A stretch of DNA of 64,000 nt from Tillus elongatus (Eukaryota; Arthropoda; Insecta; Coleoptera; Cleridae). Made by a program: the position numbers and the translations under genes. Under the pieces are notes generated by a model. The model searched no databases and was not told where the DNA came from. It was given only the letters and a program-made list of their open reading frames with translations. Location of the stretch: assembly GCA_964006375.1 (NCBI GenBank), contig OZ023265.1:157422118-157486117 (forward strand), written 5' to 3'. Each line of letters starts with the position of its first letter. Positions within the stretch are counted from its first letter, which is position 1. Of the stretch, positions 1 to 6,646 are shown piece after piece.

Positions 1-109
1 TGTGAAAGCCTATCAAGGCAACAGCATAATTACCATCCAAAACAATTGGTGGATGGTAGTCTGACGACAGATGGGAGCTGCGGTCTTTCAACACAAAGGT
101 GTGCGCCAT
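1..109 (-). CDS. 5' end of an unnamed probable virion protein (partial, runs off the left edge)
   Basis: Reading leftward from the ATG at 109-107, 36 codons stay open to the window edge. The peptide starts with a short polar segment followed by a DYHPPIVLDGNYAVALIGFH stretch. This resembles the N-terminus of an uncharacterised protein that recurs beside adintovirus/Polinton genes in arthropods, where a Pro-Pro-Ile and an aromatic Gly/Leu-rich strand precede a YNSIPN-type motif. I place it from memory of that family, not from a search. It lies directly downstream of the protease on the same strand, which fits a structural-gene row (protease, PX, capsid-type proteins) continuing left. Penton or minor capsid protein is a guess. 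Confidence 0.45.
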   Translation of the reverse strand, partial: MAHTFVLKDRSSHLSSDYHPPIVLDGNYAVALIGFH

Positions 110-125
110 GACTGATACACACAGG

Positions 126-578
126 CTACTGTTTAAGGCTTTTATTTAAAAATTTTAAACATAAGTGACCACAATTATAAGTATTATATTTCTGATACAC
201 ATCATGATTGTACATTAAAGTAGAGTTTTTAAGGTAACGCTGCAGCTCAACTGGTGGTTTCAAGTTTCCATATGAGTCAAAGTACACGGCTGTGTCACCA
301 CGTTTCTTAACTGCAACCCAATGACTGCCAGGTTGCTTGTTTGTTTGCAAATTCATGATAAGTGATTCATTCTTGCGTGGCCCATTCGATGGCAAAGTAT
401 CTCGCATGTATACACCTCTAAAATATGGAATTTTCATTTTACCAGCAAATTTCACAAGGTCTTCATTTGTTAGAGGTCTTGCTGGTAAACATCTTACTCG
501 TTTTTTGGTTTCTGCAGATACAACCCATAACCGGAGCGCTGTTTCTTGAGATACATGCCTGTGCCCAGTCTCTTGCAT
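126..578 (-). CDS. Adenain-like (Ulp1-type) cysteine protease of an adintovirus/Polinton-like element
   Basis: A 150-residue maturation protease of the adenovirus/Polinton kind, which cleaves virion precursor proteins during assembly. The catalytic layout is visible: His86 in a HW pair, Asp101 in YFDSYG, Gln129 and Cys136 in YNCGHLC. The seven-residue spacing from Gln to Cys equals that of adenain Gln115/Cys122. The segment IPYFRGVYMRD upstream of the His is typical of the arthropod members. The length is somewhat short of adenovirus proteases (about 200 residues), but the core is complete. The first 28 codons overlap the end of the PX-like gene in another frame, and no other Met occurs before residue 48. 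A start inside the overlap or a spliced or non-ATG start is therefore possible. All catalytic residues are intact. Confidence 0.85.
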   Translation of the reverse strand: MQETGHRHVSQETALRLWVVSAETKKRVRCLPARPLTNEDLVKFAGKMKIPYFRGVYMRDTLPSNGPRKNESLIMNLQTNKQPGSHWVAVKKRGDTAVYFDSYGNLKPPVELQRYLKNSTLMYNHDVYQKYNTYNCGHLCLKFLNKSLKQ

Positions 579-1006
579 TTTGGCTTAAATTTCAAGCCAC
601 TCCCTCTCCTACCCATCGCGATGGCTTCCATTGTTTTGTTGTGCCGTTCTTCCTCCTCTAGTTTCTGTTTCGCAGACTTGGCATCGTTCACGGCTTTGGC
701 AATACCTGCAGCACTACCACCCAGAGCTCCTAGTGCTGACAGCCCACCAAATATCAGAGGCAACAGCGGAAGGAAGCCTCCACTTTTAGGTATTGGAATA
801 ACTCGAGGTTTCTGCACATTCTTACGTCCACCAATGTTTCTAACGATTGTATGAGCTATATCAAATACGACGTTCGCTGTTGGAATAAGATTTCTATCTT
901 TTATAACTTTCTCAATCAGACTTAGTATGTTTTTAAAGGGAACCTTCTTCTTTGGCTTCGAGTTGATTACATAAAACCCCTCATTAAGTTTTCTGTTAAC
1001 TTTCAT
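494..1006 (-). CDS. PX/pVI-like minor core protein of an adintovirus/Polinton-like element
   Basis: A 170-residue basic protein starting at ATG 1006-1004; a TTG lies seven codons upstream in frame. The N-terminus is Lys-rich (residues 3-30). A Gly/Leu/Ala-rich hydrophobic block at residues 75-104 starts with SGGFLPLLPLIFGG. It is followed by a short charged helix (KQKLEEEERHNK, 113-124) and a basic C-terminus with two Gly-x-Tyr/Met-Leu repeats (GMYLKK, GLYLQK). The block with its GGFLP motif resembles adenovirus core protein X/pVI and the PX protein of adintoviruses, which condenses DNA or lyses membranes after protease cleavage. The gene sits upstream of the protease on the same strand, its likely processing enzyme, and overlaps it by 85 nt. 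It is divergent from the ATPase. The exact function is inferred. Confidence 0.7.
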   Translation of the reverse strand: MKVNRKLNEGFYVINSKPKKKVPFKNILSLIEKVIKDRNLIPTANVVFDIAHTIVRNIGGRKNVQKPRVIPIPKSGGFLPLLPLIFGGLSALGALGGSAAGIAKAVNDAKSAKQKLEEEERHNKTMEAIAMGRRGSGLKFKPKCKRLGTGMYLKKQRSGYGLYLQKPKNE

Positions 1007-1165
1007 GGTGTTTGTAACGCCCCGCAACGTTTCAGCAAAACCTGTATCTGTCTTTGTTAATAACAGCCCTCACTCTGTGACACCAACATGCATACTGACT
1101 GGGTGTCTCACTTGCATTCATATATATACACACCCAAAATAAAATATAGTTTACTTTAAGTTAAG
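1007..1165. promoter_or_regulatory. Divergent intergenic promoter region between PX-like gene and ATPase
   Basis: The 159-bp gap separates two outward-reading virus-type genes, so both promoters must lie here or inside the genes. A TATATATA run at 1121-1128 lies 38 bp before the ATPase ATG and about 115 bp before the PX start. No splice signals or further reading frames are seen. The assignment is positional. Confidence 0.45.
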
Positions 1166-1861
1166 ATGCGTACCAGCAAACACGCTTCTGCCTTACCCAT
1201 TACAAATATAGACGATGTTGTTACGGACACAGCTCAACAACAACTGAGGCATGGTCCTCTCTTTCCAAACACCGTTCGCTGTATCATATGTGGTCCCAGT
1301 GGGTGTGGTAAAACTAATGTCATGCTGAGTTTGTTGTTTGAAGCAAACGGTTTAAAATTTGATAACGTGTATGTGTATTCAAAGTCTCTGTATCAACCGA
1401 AATACAAGATGTTAAAGGAGGTGATGAATGCAACAAAAGGTGTTGGTTACTATCCTTATAGAGAAAACGATGAAATATTAGATCCGGCAGATGCCAAGGA
1501 CAACTCTGTGTTTATATTTGATGATGTAGCTTGTGACAAACAAGATAAAATAAGAGCATACTTCAGTATGGGCAGACATAAGAATATTGATTCATTCTAT
1601 CTCTGTCAAACATATACACGAATACCCAAACATCTGGTACGTGACAACACCAATGTTATTGTGTTATTCAAGCAAGATGAAACCAATTTAAAACATGTGT
1701 ACGACGATCATGTGACCACCGATATGGACTTTAAACAATTTAAAACTATCTGCCACCAATGCTGGAAAGATAATAAGTATGGTGTGTTGGTGATTGTGAA
1801 GGAAAACGATGTACACAAAGGTCGATATAGAAAAGGATTCGATAGATATATATTATTCTAA
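1166..1861 (+). CDS. A32/FtsK-HerA-type genome-packaging ATPase
   Basis: A 231-residue packaging ATPase of the PRD1/A32/adintovirus lineage, the motor that pumps DNA into the capsid. Walker A is GPSGCGKT at residues 43-50. Walker B is SVFIFDDV at 114-121. A later conserved block, SFYLCQTY (143-150), carries the polar Gln148 expected after Walker B in this family. IPKHLVRDNTNVIVLFKQ (153-170) is the strand typical of A32-like ATPases, including poxvirus A32. The length matches the family (about 220-260). The ATG at 1166 is the first in frame and directly precedes the conserved core. The frame is uninterrupted, in a genome where nearly every transposon gene is broken. It diverges from the PX-like gene and is followed by a minisatellite and the DUF8207 gene. 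Confidence 0.9.
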   Translation: MRTSKHASALPITNIDDVVTDTAQQQLRHGPLFPNTVRCIICGPSGCGKTNVMLSLLFEANGLKFDNVYVYSKSLYQPKYKMLKEVMNATKGVGYYPYRENDEILDPADAKDNSVFIFDDVACDKQDKIRAYFSMGRHKNIDSFYLCQTYTRIPKHLVRDNTNVIVLFKQDETNLKHVYDDHVTTDMDFKQFKTICHQCWKDNKYGVLVIVKENDVHKGRYRKGFDRYILF

Positions 1862-1879
1862 CAAACGATGATAGACAGG

Positions 1880-2105
1880 ACAGTCAGCTGTCTAACACAG
1901 GTGTCTAACACAGATGTCATACAAGTGTCTAACACAGCTGTCATACAGCTGTCATACAGCTGTCTAACACAGCTGTCTAACACAGCTGTCTAACACAGCT
2001 TTCTAACACAGCTGTCTAACACAGCTGTCTAACACAGCTGTCTAACACAGCTGTGTTAGACAGCTGTCTAACACAGCTGTCTAACACAGCTGTCTAACAA
2101 GACAG
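1880..2105 (+). repeat. 13-bp minisatellite between ATPase and DUF8207 genes
   Basis: About 15 tandem, mostly contiguous copies of a 13-bp unit close to CTGTCTAACACAG, with variants (TGTCATACAG) near the left end and one inverted copy (CTGTGTTAGACAG) near 2050. The unit begins CTGT and ends ACAG, so neighbouring units can pair into hairpins. It fills almost the whole intergenic gap. It may act as a spacer, promoter, origin or recombination site; nothing in the sequence decides. Confidence 0.9.
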
Positions 2106-2138
2106 CCAGACATCGTGATAAATAAGAAGGCATGTACC

Positions 2139-3290
2139 ATGAAGGAGTCAGTATATGTTAAACCACCACACAACCTGTATCGCTCAAACAAATTATTAGA
2201 CCAGCTGGTAATACCGACCAGTTGTAGCACAATGGAAGTGTTGGGTAAGGAAGAGCGAAAAGTTAAGAAAAGGATTTTACAACTTGCTGACAATATTCGA
2301 AAAAAACATTTAATGCTTAAACTTAACAGAGCCGAGAATGATGATGCTCTGCAACGTTTATATAAACCACTTGTTGAGCCCCTAAGTGAAATATCTAAAA
2401 ACACAGCAGCACAGCAGCAGCAGCAGCCCCAGCAACAACCAAAGGCTGAACAAATCAAAGAAGAAGTGGTACCAGAAACGAAACCCCAAGTACAGTTCCT
2501 TAAAGACCATGAAGTTTTTGAAGCTGAACCTAGGGAAGAGGCTGAGGAGACAAGTTCCGATGAGGATATCCCAACATTTGAAGAGCTTGAGGCAGATCTA
2601 CAAACTGTCACATCCAACCCTGCATATCAAGAATTTTTGGAGCAATATCCTGAACGAGTTCGATATTATGTAGACAAGTATTTTACTGAACCACCAAGGC
2701 TCGCTACCATTGATCAAACGTATGGTGCTCGCTACGCTAAAGATACCGGTAGCTGGAGTCTTGGCAATAAACACTTGGATTTTACTGATAATGACATTCG
2801 ACTAGGTCAACGGAGATATCCGCAAACACAAGGTCTGCTAGAATTGATATTTATGAAAACACCTAGAGGGTATACCTATGACGATCTTCAACACTATAGA
2901 GATATTCTAGAAGCAACTAGTGTGCATAAAATGAACTATGATCCTAACGCACGAACCAAGGGTTGTTCCTCTGAAAAGTACCTGACTCTAATAAAACCGG
3001 TGATAAATCCACGAGGTCGTAGATCCTCAACTCCTCAAGGTTTTGGTTACGACACACATCATAACGCAGAACAAAAAACTGAACCTAGAGCTCAGAATGT
3101 AAGCAGCAACACTAACAACTATATGTTACAAAATAACAAACAAATAGAATATGTCTATTGGGATGACATAAATGAGCTGGTTGATAGACTTAGACTTTTA
3201 GTAGCTTCCCAGGCTGCTGGTAATAATGCTCATAACAATGAAATTCAGTCAATCATTGAAGAACTGAAGGAGGTTGGTGTTATCGCCTAG
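2139..3290 (+). CDS. DUF8207-type uncharacterised protein of arthropod virus-like elements
   Basis: A 383-residue protein from ATG 2139; a GTG lies eight codons upstream in frame. An N-terminal basic helical part (35-60) is followed by a Gln-run (92-100) and a strongly acidic linker (122-152, with EEAEETSSDED). A globular C-terminal half contains YGARYAKDTGSWSLG (195-209), NDIRLGQRRYPQTQGLLELI (218-237), and the ending WDDINELVDRLRLL (341-354) plus ASQAAGNNAHNNEI (356-369) and SIIEELKEVG. That ending is the signature of the widespread arthropod family I know as DUF8207. No biochemical role is known to me. Its constant company with packaging ATPase and fibre-like genes suggests a virion or assembly function, which is inference. 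The frame is intact. Confidence 0.8.
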   Translation: MKESVYVKPPHNLYRSNKLLDQLVIPTSCSTMEVLGKEERKVKKRILQLADNIRKKHLMLKLNRAENDDALQRLYKPLVEPLSEISKNTAAQQQQQPQQQPKAEQIKEEVVPETKPQVQFLKDHEVFEAEPREEAEETSSDEDIPTFEELEADLQTVTSNPAYQEFLEQYPERVRYYVDKYFTEPPRLATIDQTYGARYAKDTGSWSLGNKHLDFTDNDIRLGQRRYPQTQGLLELIFMKTPRGYTYDDLQHYRDILEATSVHKMNYDPNARTKGCSSEKYLTLIKPVINPRGRRSSTPQGFGYDTHHNAEQKTEPRAQNVSSNTNNYMLQNNKQIEYVYWDDINELVDRLRLLVASQAAGNNAHNNEIQSIIEELKEVGVIA

Positions 3291-3339
3291 TATACCTACA
3301 TATATCAAAGATATACCTACCTTAGTGCTTAGTATAAAA

Positions 3340-3789
3340 ATGTCTATCGATAAGTTCGGACGTTCCCAATCCAATAAAGGTTCTAAGTTTAAAATTATTG
3401 AAAGAGAGATTTTCCCAAGAACTACTAGTGGTGATTTTGATTTGCAAAGCCATAGATTGTGTAACATAGCTGATCCAGTCGATGCAACAGATGGTGTAAA
3501 TAAAAAATTTGTTGATGTATGGATAGACGACTATCAGAAGAACAAAGATGAGGTAACACAAAGAATCATTGCCATACTACTTGAAGCTGTACACAAACCT
3601 GAGTTGGAAGATTTAAAAAACGAATTTGAAAATAAATTGAAAATTTTAGCTAAGAACATAACTGCTCAAGTTTTAAAAGATGTTGATGTATTAAAGAATA
3701 ATAAGCTAAAGAATAAGCTGGGAGAAATAGACAGCAAACTAAAAGATTTACATGATAAGTGGATACTTTTAAATCCAACATCGCCATGA
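3340..3789 (+). CDS. Fibre-like virion protein with phage-tail-type motif and coiled coil
   Basis: A 149-residue protein from ATG 3340, 49 bp after the DUF8207 stop. The start MSIDKFGRS matches small proteins found beside other arthropod adintovirus-like genes. Residues 32-59 read DFDLQSHRLCNIADPVDATD followed by GVNKKFVD. This is the pattern common in phage tail-fibre and collar proteins (L-x-N-hydrophobic-x-D-P-x-x-x-x-D-A-V-x-K-K-Y-V-D). The remainder (60-140) is a charged helical region with heptad-like spacing, compatible with a trimeric coiled coil. A receptor-binding or spike role is inferred from the motif. No collagen-like or knob domain is seen, so it is short for a fibre. The stop TGA overlaps the next start as ATGA. 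Confidence 0.6.
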   Translation: MSIDKFGRSQSNKGSKFKIIEREIFPRTTSGDFDLQSHRLCNIADPVDATDGVNKKFVDVWIDDYQKNKDEVTQRIIAILLEAVHKPELEDLKNEFENKLKILAKNITAQVLKDVDVLKNNKLKNKLGEIDSKLKDLHDKWILLNPTSP

Positions 3790-3911
3790 AACAAACAGAC
3801 ATCTATCTGGTTGAACGCATCTTGAGGAAGAAAGGCAAGCAGCTCTATGTAAAATGGCTGGGTTTTGATAAATCTCAGAATTCTTGGATAAATTCAGATG
3901 ATGTTAAATAA
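3786..3911 (+). CDS. 41-residue stand-alone chromodomain microprotein
   Basis: A tiny gene whose ATG (3786-3788) overlaps the preceding stop in the sequence ATGA. The whole product is one chromodomain core: YLVERILRKKGKQLYVKWLG (residues 7-26), then SQNSWINSDDVK. It keeps the aromatic positions Tyr7, Trp24 and Trp34 that build the methyl-lysine cage in HP1-like domains, and the N-S/T-W signature before the C-terminal helix. In Polintons, adintoviruses and Gypsy chromoviruses this domain sits at the integrase C-terminus and steers integration to chromatin. Here no integrase reads into it; the frame upstream of the ATG is unrelated. It could be an independent tether, a readthrough or reinitiation product after the fibre gene, or the relic of an integrase end. 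The fold call is good; the gene status is inferred. Confidence 0.7.
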   Translation: MKQTDIYLVERILRKKGKQLYVKWLGFDKSQNSWINSDDVK

Positions 3912-3942
3912 GCTTATATATTTAATGTATTAATGTACTTAG

Positions 3943-3982
3943 AATAAAATAAAAGTCTTTATTAAAATAATGTTATTTTATT
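3943..3982. terminator. Overlapping bidirectional poly(A) signals
   Basis: Plus-strand AATAAA occurs at 3943-3948 and 3948-3953. Minus-strand AATAAA (TTTATT on plus) occurs at 3958-3963 and 3977-3982. They lie between the convergent chromodomain (ending 3911) and KilA-N (ending 4021) genes, so both transcripts can be cleaved in a shared 110-bp spacer, as in compact DNA viruses. Confidence 0.6.
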
Positions 3983-4020
3983 TTTTCATCTGGTTACATA
4001 CAATTAAGCTAAGTGAACAA

Positions 4021-4959
4021 TTACAATTTATATCGTAAATCAATAATATCCTGAATAAACTTCTCCTGAGGTACATCTGCTATCTGTAGATCGTTTCTCT
4101 TCGCCTTGAGGTATTCGACTTCGGTCTTTATTCTGTTAAAGAGATTTACAGAATTTGGATCATACAACATGTTTAAAACTACTTCGGAATCAGGGTGTTT
4201 ATTTTTAAAGTTCTTGACAGCTCTTTTAAAACTTTTCTTCTGAGTCCTTACAGCATGATATGGATAGGTAGTATCCTTCTCATTTCTTGAAAGCAAACCA
4301 AAAACACAAAGTTTTCCAGGGTTGCTTGGTTTTGGAGATATATCTTCTAAATGTTCTGTGATTTTAGCATTTGTTTCTCGCATACGCTGCACTTCATCAT
4401 CTATCTCCATTAATTTCACTTCAATTTCTTTGAGGTTATCCTTGTATTTTTGATTAAATTCACTTACGAAAAAATCAAAAATAATTTGGTTGCACTTTTC
4501 ATAGAAACTATTGGATATCCAACAAGCCAAATTTAATATCAAATCTTTACAGACATATGTACCAGATATCAAGTTGTTTTCAGTCTGTGTTCCACCAAAG
4601 TCCACCAAGTATGTAGCGGTTGTAGGTGTTAGTTGAGATGTTGCTTCCAGCACATCTAGGGGGCCGGAATTCCGGCCCCCTAGATGTGACTCTAAGTGGA
4701 CATCTTCGGTTGAAATATTAAAGTAATCGGTATTCTGGCTACCTAAATGTTTCTTCGCCTGACCGTTGTAATAGGTAATCAACTCTTTAGTTTTCTTATT
4801 TTCCAACCAATGTCTGAATCTTTTCTCACCATCTTTACACAGCTTAGTCGCATTAAAATAACCAGTGTTTTTATCAATAATTAATTGAAAGTCTGCAAAT
4901 AAACCATACCAGAAGTTGTCTTTAATTTGCTGGTAGCACACATCATTTAATGTAGCCAT
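4021..4959 (-). CDS. KilA-N / DUF3627 DNA-binding protein
   Basis: A 312-residue protein from ATG 4959-4957. The KilA-N domain (about 16-168) starts FWYGLFADFQLIIDKNTGYF, continues NATKLCKDG and RFRHWLENKK, and ends GTYVCKDLILNLACWIS. It is found in large DNA viruses, phages and related mobile elements and binds DNA. A coiled coil follows (172-205). The C-terminal DUF3627 (about 216-295) has LCVFGLLSRN, YHAVRTQ and YDPNSVNLFNRIK, the combination known from irido-, asco- and poxvirus-like proteins. A regulatory role is likely but unproven. Residues 91-103, in a loop-like insert between the KilA-N halves, are encoded by a perfect 38-bp palindrome. The gene is convergent with the chromodomain gene and intact. 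It may mark the right side of the viral segment, since nothing viral is recognised beyond it. Confidence 0.85.
   Translation of the reverse strand: MATLNDVCYQQIKDNFWYGLFADFQLIIDKNTGYFNATKLCKDGEKRFRHWLENKKTKELITYYNGQAKKHLGSQNTDYFNISTEDVHLESHLGGRNSGPLDVLEATSQLTPTTATYLVDFGGTQTENNLISGTYVCKDLILNLACWISNSFYEKCNQIIFDFFVSEFNQKYKDNLKEIEVKLMEIDDEVQRMRETNAKITEHLEDISPKPSNPGKLCVFGLLSRNEKDTTYPYHAVRTQKKSFKRAVKNFKNKHPDSEVVLNMLYDPNSVNLFNRIKTEVEYLKAKRNDLQIADVPQEKFIQDIIDLRYKL
4651..4688. repeat. 38-bp perfect palindrome inside the KilA-N gene
   Basis: The 19-bp arm CACATCTAGGGGGCCGGAA is followed without spacer by its exact reverse complement, centred on GAATTC. It is far richer in G+C than the surrounding gene and stays in frame. 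It could be an inserted hairpin, a fold-back product or an assembly/library artefact. Confidence 0.95.
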
Positions 4960-5039
4960 TTTAAACACACTACTGAGCACTTGGATACGTTAGAGTTAAC
5001 TGAAGCACGTCTTACCTCTACGATAACTAAATTTTGAAT

Positions 5040-5420
5040 GAGTTTAACAGTGTGTAGTGAACAATTTACATGGATGATGTCATCCTTTCGGTTTGTACTA
5101 GACGTACTAGACAAGCTCAAACACGAGTAATGGGGGTGATTGAACAGATATAACACAAGATAACATTCACCAAAGTCATCAACTGACACGTTATTTACCC
5201 TAAGCGGGCCTCTCTCTTGCGTATATTAAACAGATACACAGACAAGTTCAAACACAAATAATGGGGTGATGTCATTCAACGGAAATTACACTAGATAACA
5301 ATCGTACAGACAAAACTCAAACAGGTTTGTGGAACAGGTTTGTGGATGATGTCATACTTCTAACGGCTGTATTCTAGACAAGCTCAAACACGAATACCAT
5401 TTACCCATCAAGGGGCCCCC
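5040..5420 (+). repeat. Degenerate direct repeats flanking the KilA-N gene
   Basis: A block close to AGACAAGCTCAAACACGAAT recurs near 5110, 5238, 5310 and 5374. It is accompanied by related pieces (GATGATGTCAT, ACTAGATAACA, CATTTACCC). The copies are irregularly spaced and diverged. The block lies between KilA-N and the first repeats of host type and may be the end region of the viral element. No terminal inverted repeat could be paired, because the other end is outside the window. From 5420 to 5750 nothing recognisable is seen. Confidence 0.55.
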
Positions 5421-5750
5421 TACAGTATGTTTCTGAACTTCCTTCTTTTGTTTGCTAACGACCTCTGTGTGTTATTTTTAAATAAGTCTTCAACCATCAA
5501 GCGAAAGGCACCATCTTTAAGAAAGAAAGCCGCCATTTTTTATAATGTCAGCTTAAGGTATCACAGGCTTCCATCTTTCATTCCGCCATTTTGGTTCTTC
5601 CGTTTTGGTTCCGCCTCTAATATTAAACATTATTTTGTAAATCATCCATTTGTCTAATAATAACAAAAACTTTAATTATATTACATGTATGGTTTGTAAT
5701 TAAAAGTCGTATATATATATATACCAACCTAAAACAATAAATTAACAAGC

Positions 5751-5822
5751 GTCTGCTTAGCTTAACGGGTAGCATCGTTGCCTCCCATCTGAATGCCCCG
5801 GGTTCGAAACTCACCTGCACCA
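5751..5822 (+). repeat. tRNA-like sequence (tRNA pseudogene or SINE head)
   Basis: It has a box A-like TTAGCTTAACGGGTAGCAT and a box B-like GGTTCGAAACT about 30 bp apart, and ends in CACCA. The acceptor, anticodon and T stems do not pair, so it is not a working tRNA gene. A decayed tRNA or tRNA-derived SINE promoter is the best reading. Confidence 0.45.
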
Positions 5823-5896
5823 AATGGTTTTTTTCAAAATATAATAATTTGAAGTAATAGGTTAGACACTTATGTGATTGTCTGGCACAAGTCGTG

Positions 5897-6222
5897 TGAC
5901 GTCACAGTTTCCTAGACAGGTCAATGACCTTAGAATGTTTACATAACAAGACTAAATGTGACTGTCTGGCCCAGGGCGTGGCTGGGCGCCGGCGCCGGGG
6001 CTGGCGCCGGGGCTTGGCGCCGGGGGCCGGGGCGTGGCTAGGCGCCGGGGCCGGGGCAGGCGCCGGGGCAGGCGCCAGGGCAGGCGCCGGCGCCAGGGCG
6101 TGGCTAGGCGCCGGCGCCGGCGCCAGGGCGTGGCGCCAGGGCGTGGCTAGGCGCCGGCGCCAGGGCAGGCGCCAGGGGCGTGGCTAGGCGCCGGCGCCGT
6201 GACGTCACTTCCTGTGACGTCA
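5897..6222. repeat. GC-rich GGCGCC minisatellite framed by TGACGTCA palindromes
   Basis: From about 5970 to 6199 the sequence is a pure G+C-rich degenerate repeat built on GGCGCCGGGGC and GGCGTGGCTAGGCGCC, packed with the self-complementary GGCGCC. Exact TGACGTCA sites (CRE-type octamers) flank it at 5897-5904, 6200-6207 and 6215-6222. The long frame through it (Gly/Ala/Arg repeats) is a by-product of composition. From 6230 to 6640 the DNA is plain AT-rich with no feature seen. Confidence 0.8.
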
Positions 6223-6646
6223 CTGTCTGCTCAAAGTGTCGCATTACCTACTGTTCAGTGATGCATATGTTTTTTAAAGTTATCATTTATTGAAAATTGA
6301 CTCCTGTCCTGAAATAGATACAATGTTTTTTTATTTTGTTTGTCAAACAGTAGGGAAATTAAGTGAAATATAAAGTTCGTAAGTTGATTGTAAGACATAT
6401 ATATTACTTTTGTTATCATTATACATCATTGCCTATGTACATTGCATATTTATAAACATGTTCTCAAAACTTGTGCCAGTTTATCTCATTCAATTTAAGA
6501 AGTTCTTAATTTAAAATGGTGTCATTTCCTACATAAATTTCGTCACAACACATTTTACTTCCCGAGTGCCGTCTTTATTATTTTAATAATTTTATTACTA
6601 CAAATGACTCATTTCGTGTTGAATTAAAATATTTATGCCATAACTA

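Noticed and set aside
1880..2105. CRISPR-like or homologous-repeat array with spacers
   Set aside because: The 13-bp units are contiguous with no spacers.
1..4980. Bacterial or phage contamination, because of ATPase, KilA-N and tail-fibre-like motifs
   Set aside because: Eukaryotic poly(A) signals, an arthropod-specific DUF8207 protein, a chromodomain and continuity with insect-type repeats argue for an integrated eukaryotic element.
1..4980. Complete Polinton
   Set aside because: No polymerase, integrase, capsid protein or terminal inverted repeats are visible in the window.
5751..5822. Functional tRNA gene
   Set aside because: Boxes A and B are present, but the acceptor, anticodon and T stems do not pair.
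5924..6187. Gly/Ala/Arg-rich reading frame
   Set aside because: It is a by-product of the GGCGCC minisatellite, with no start context or homology.
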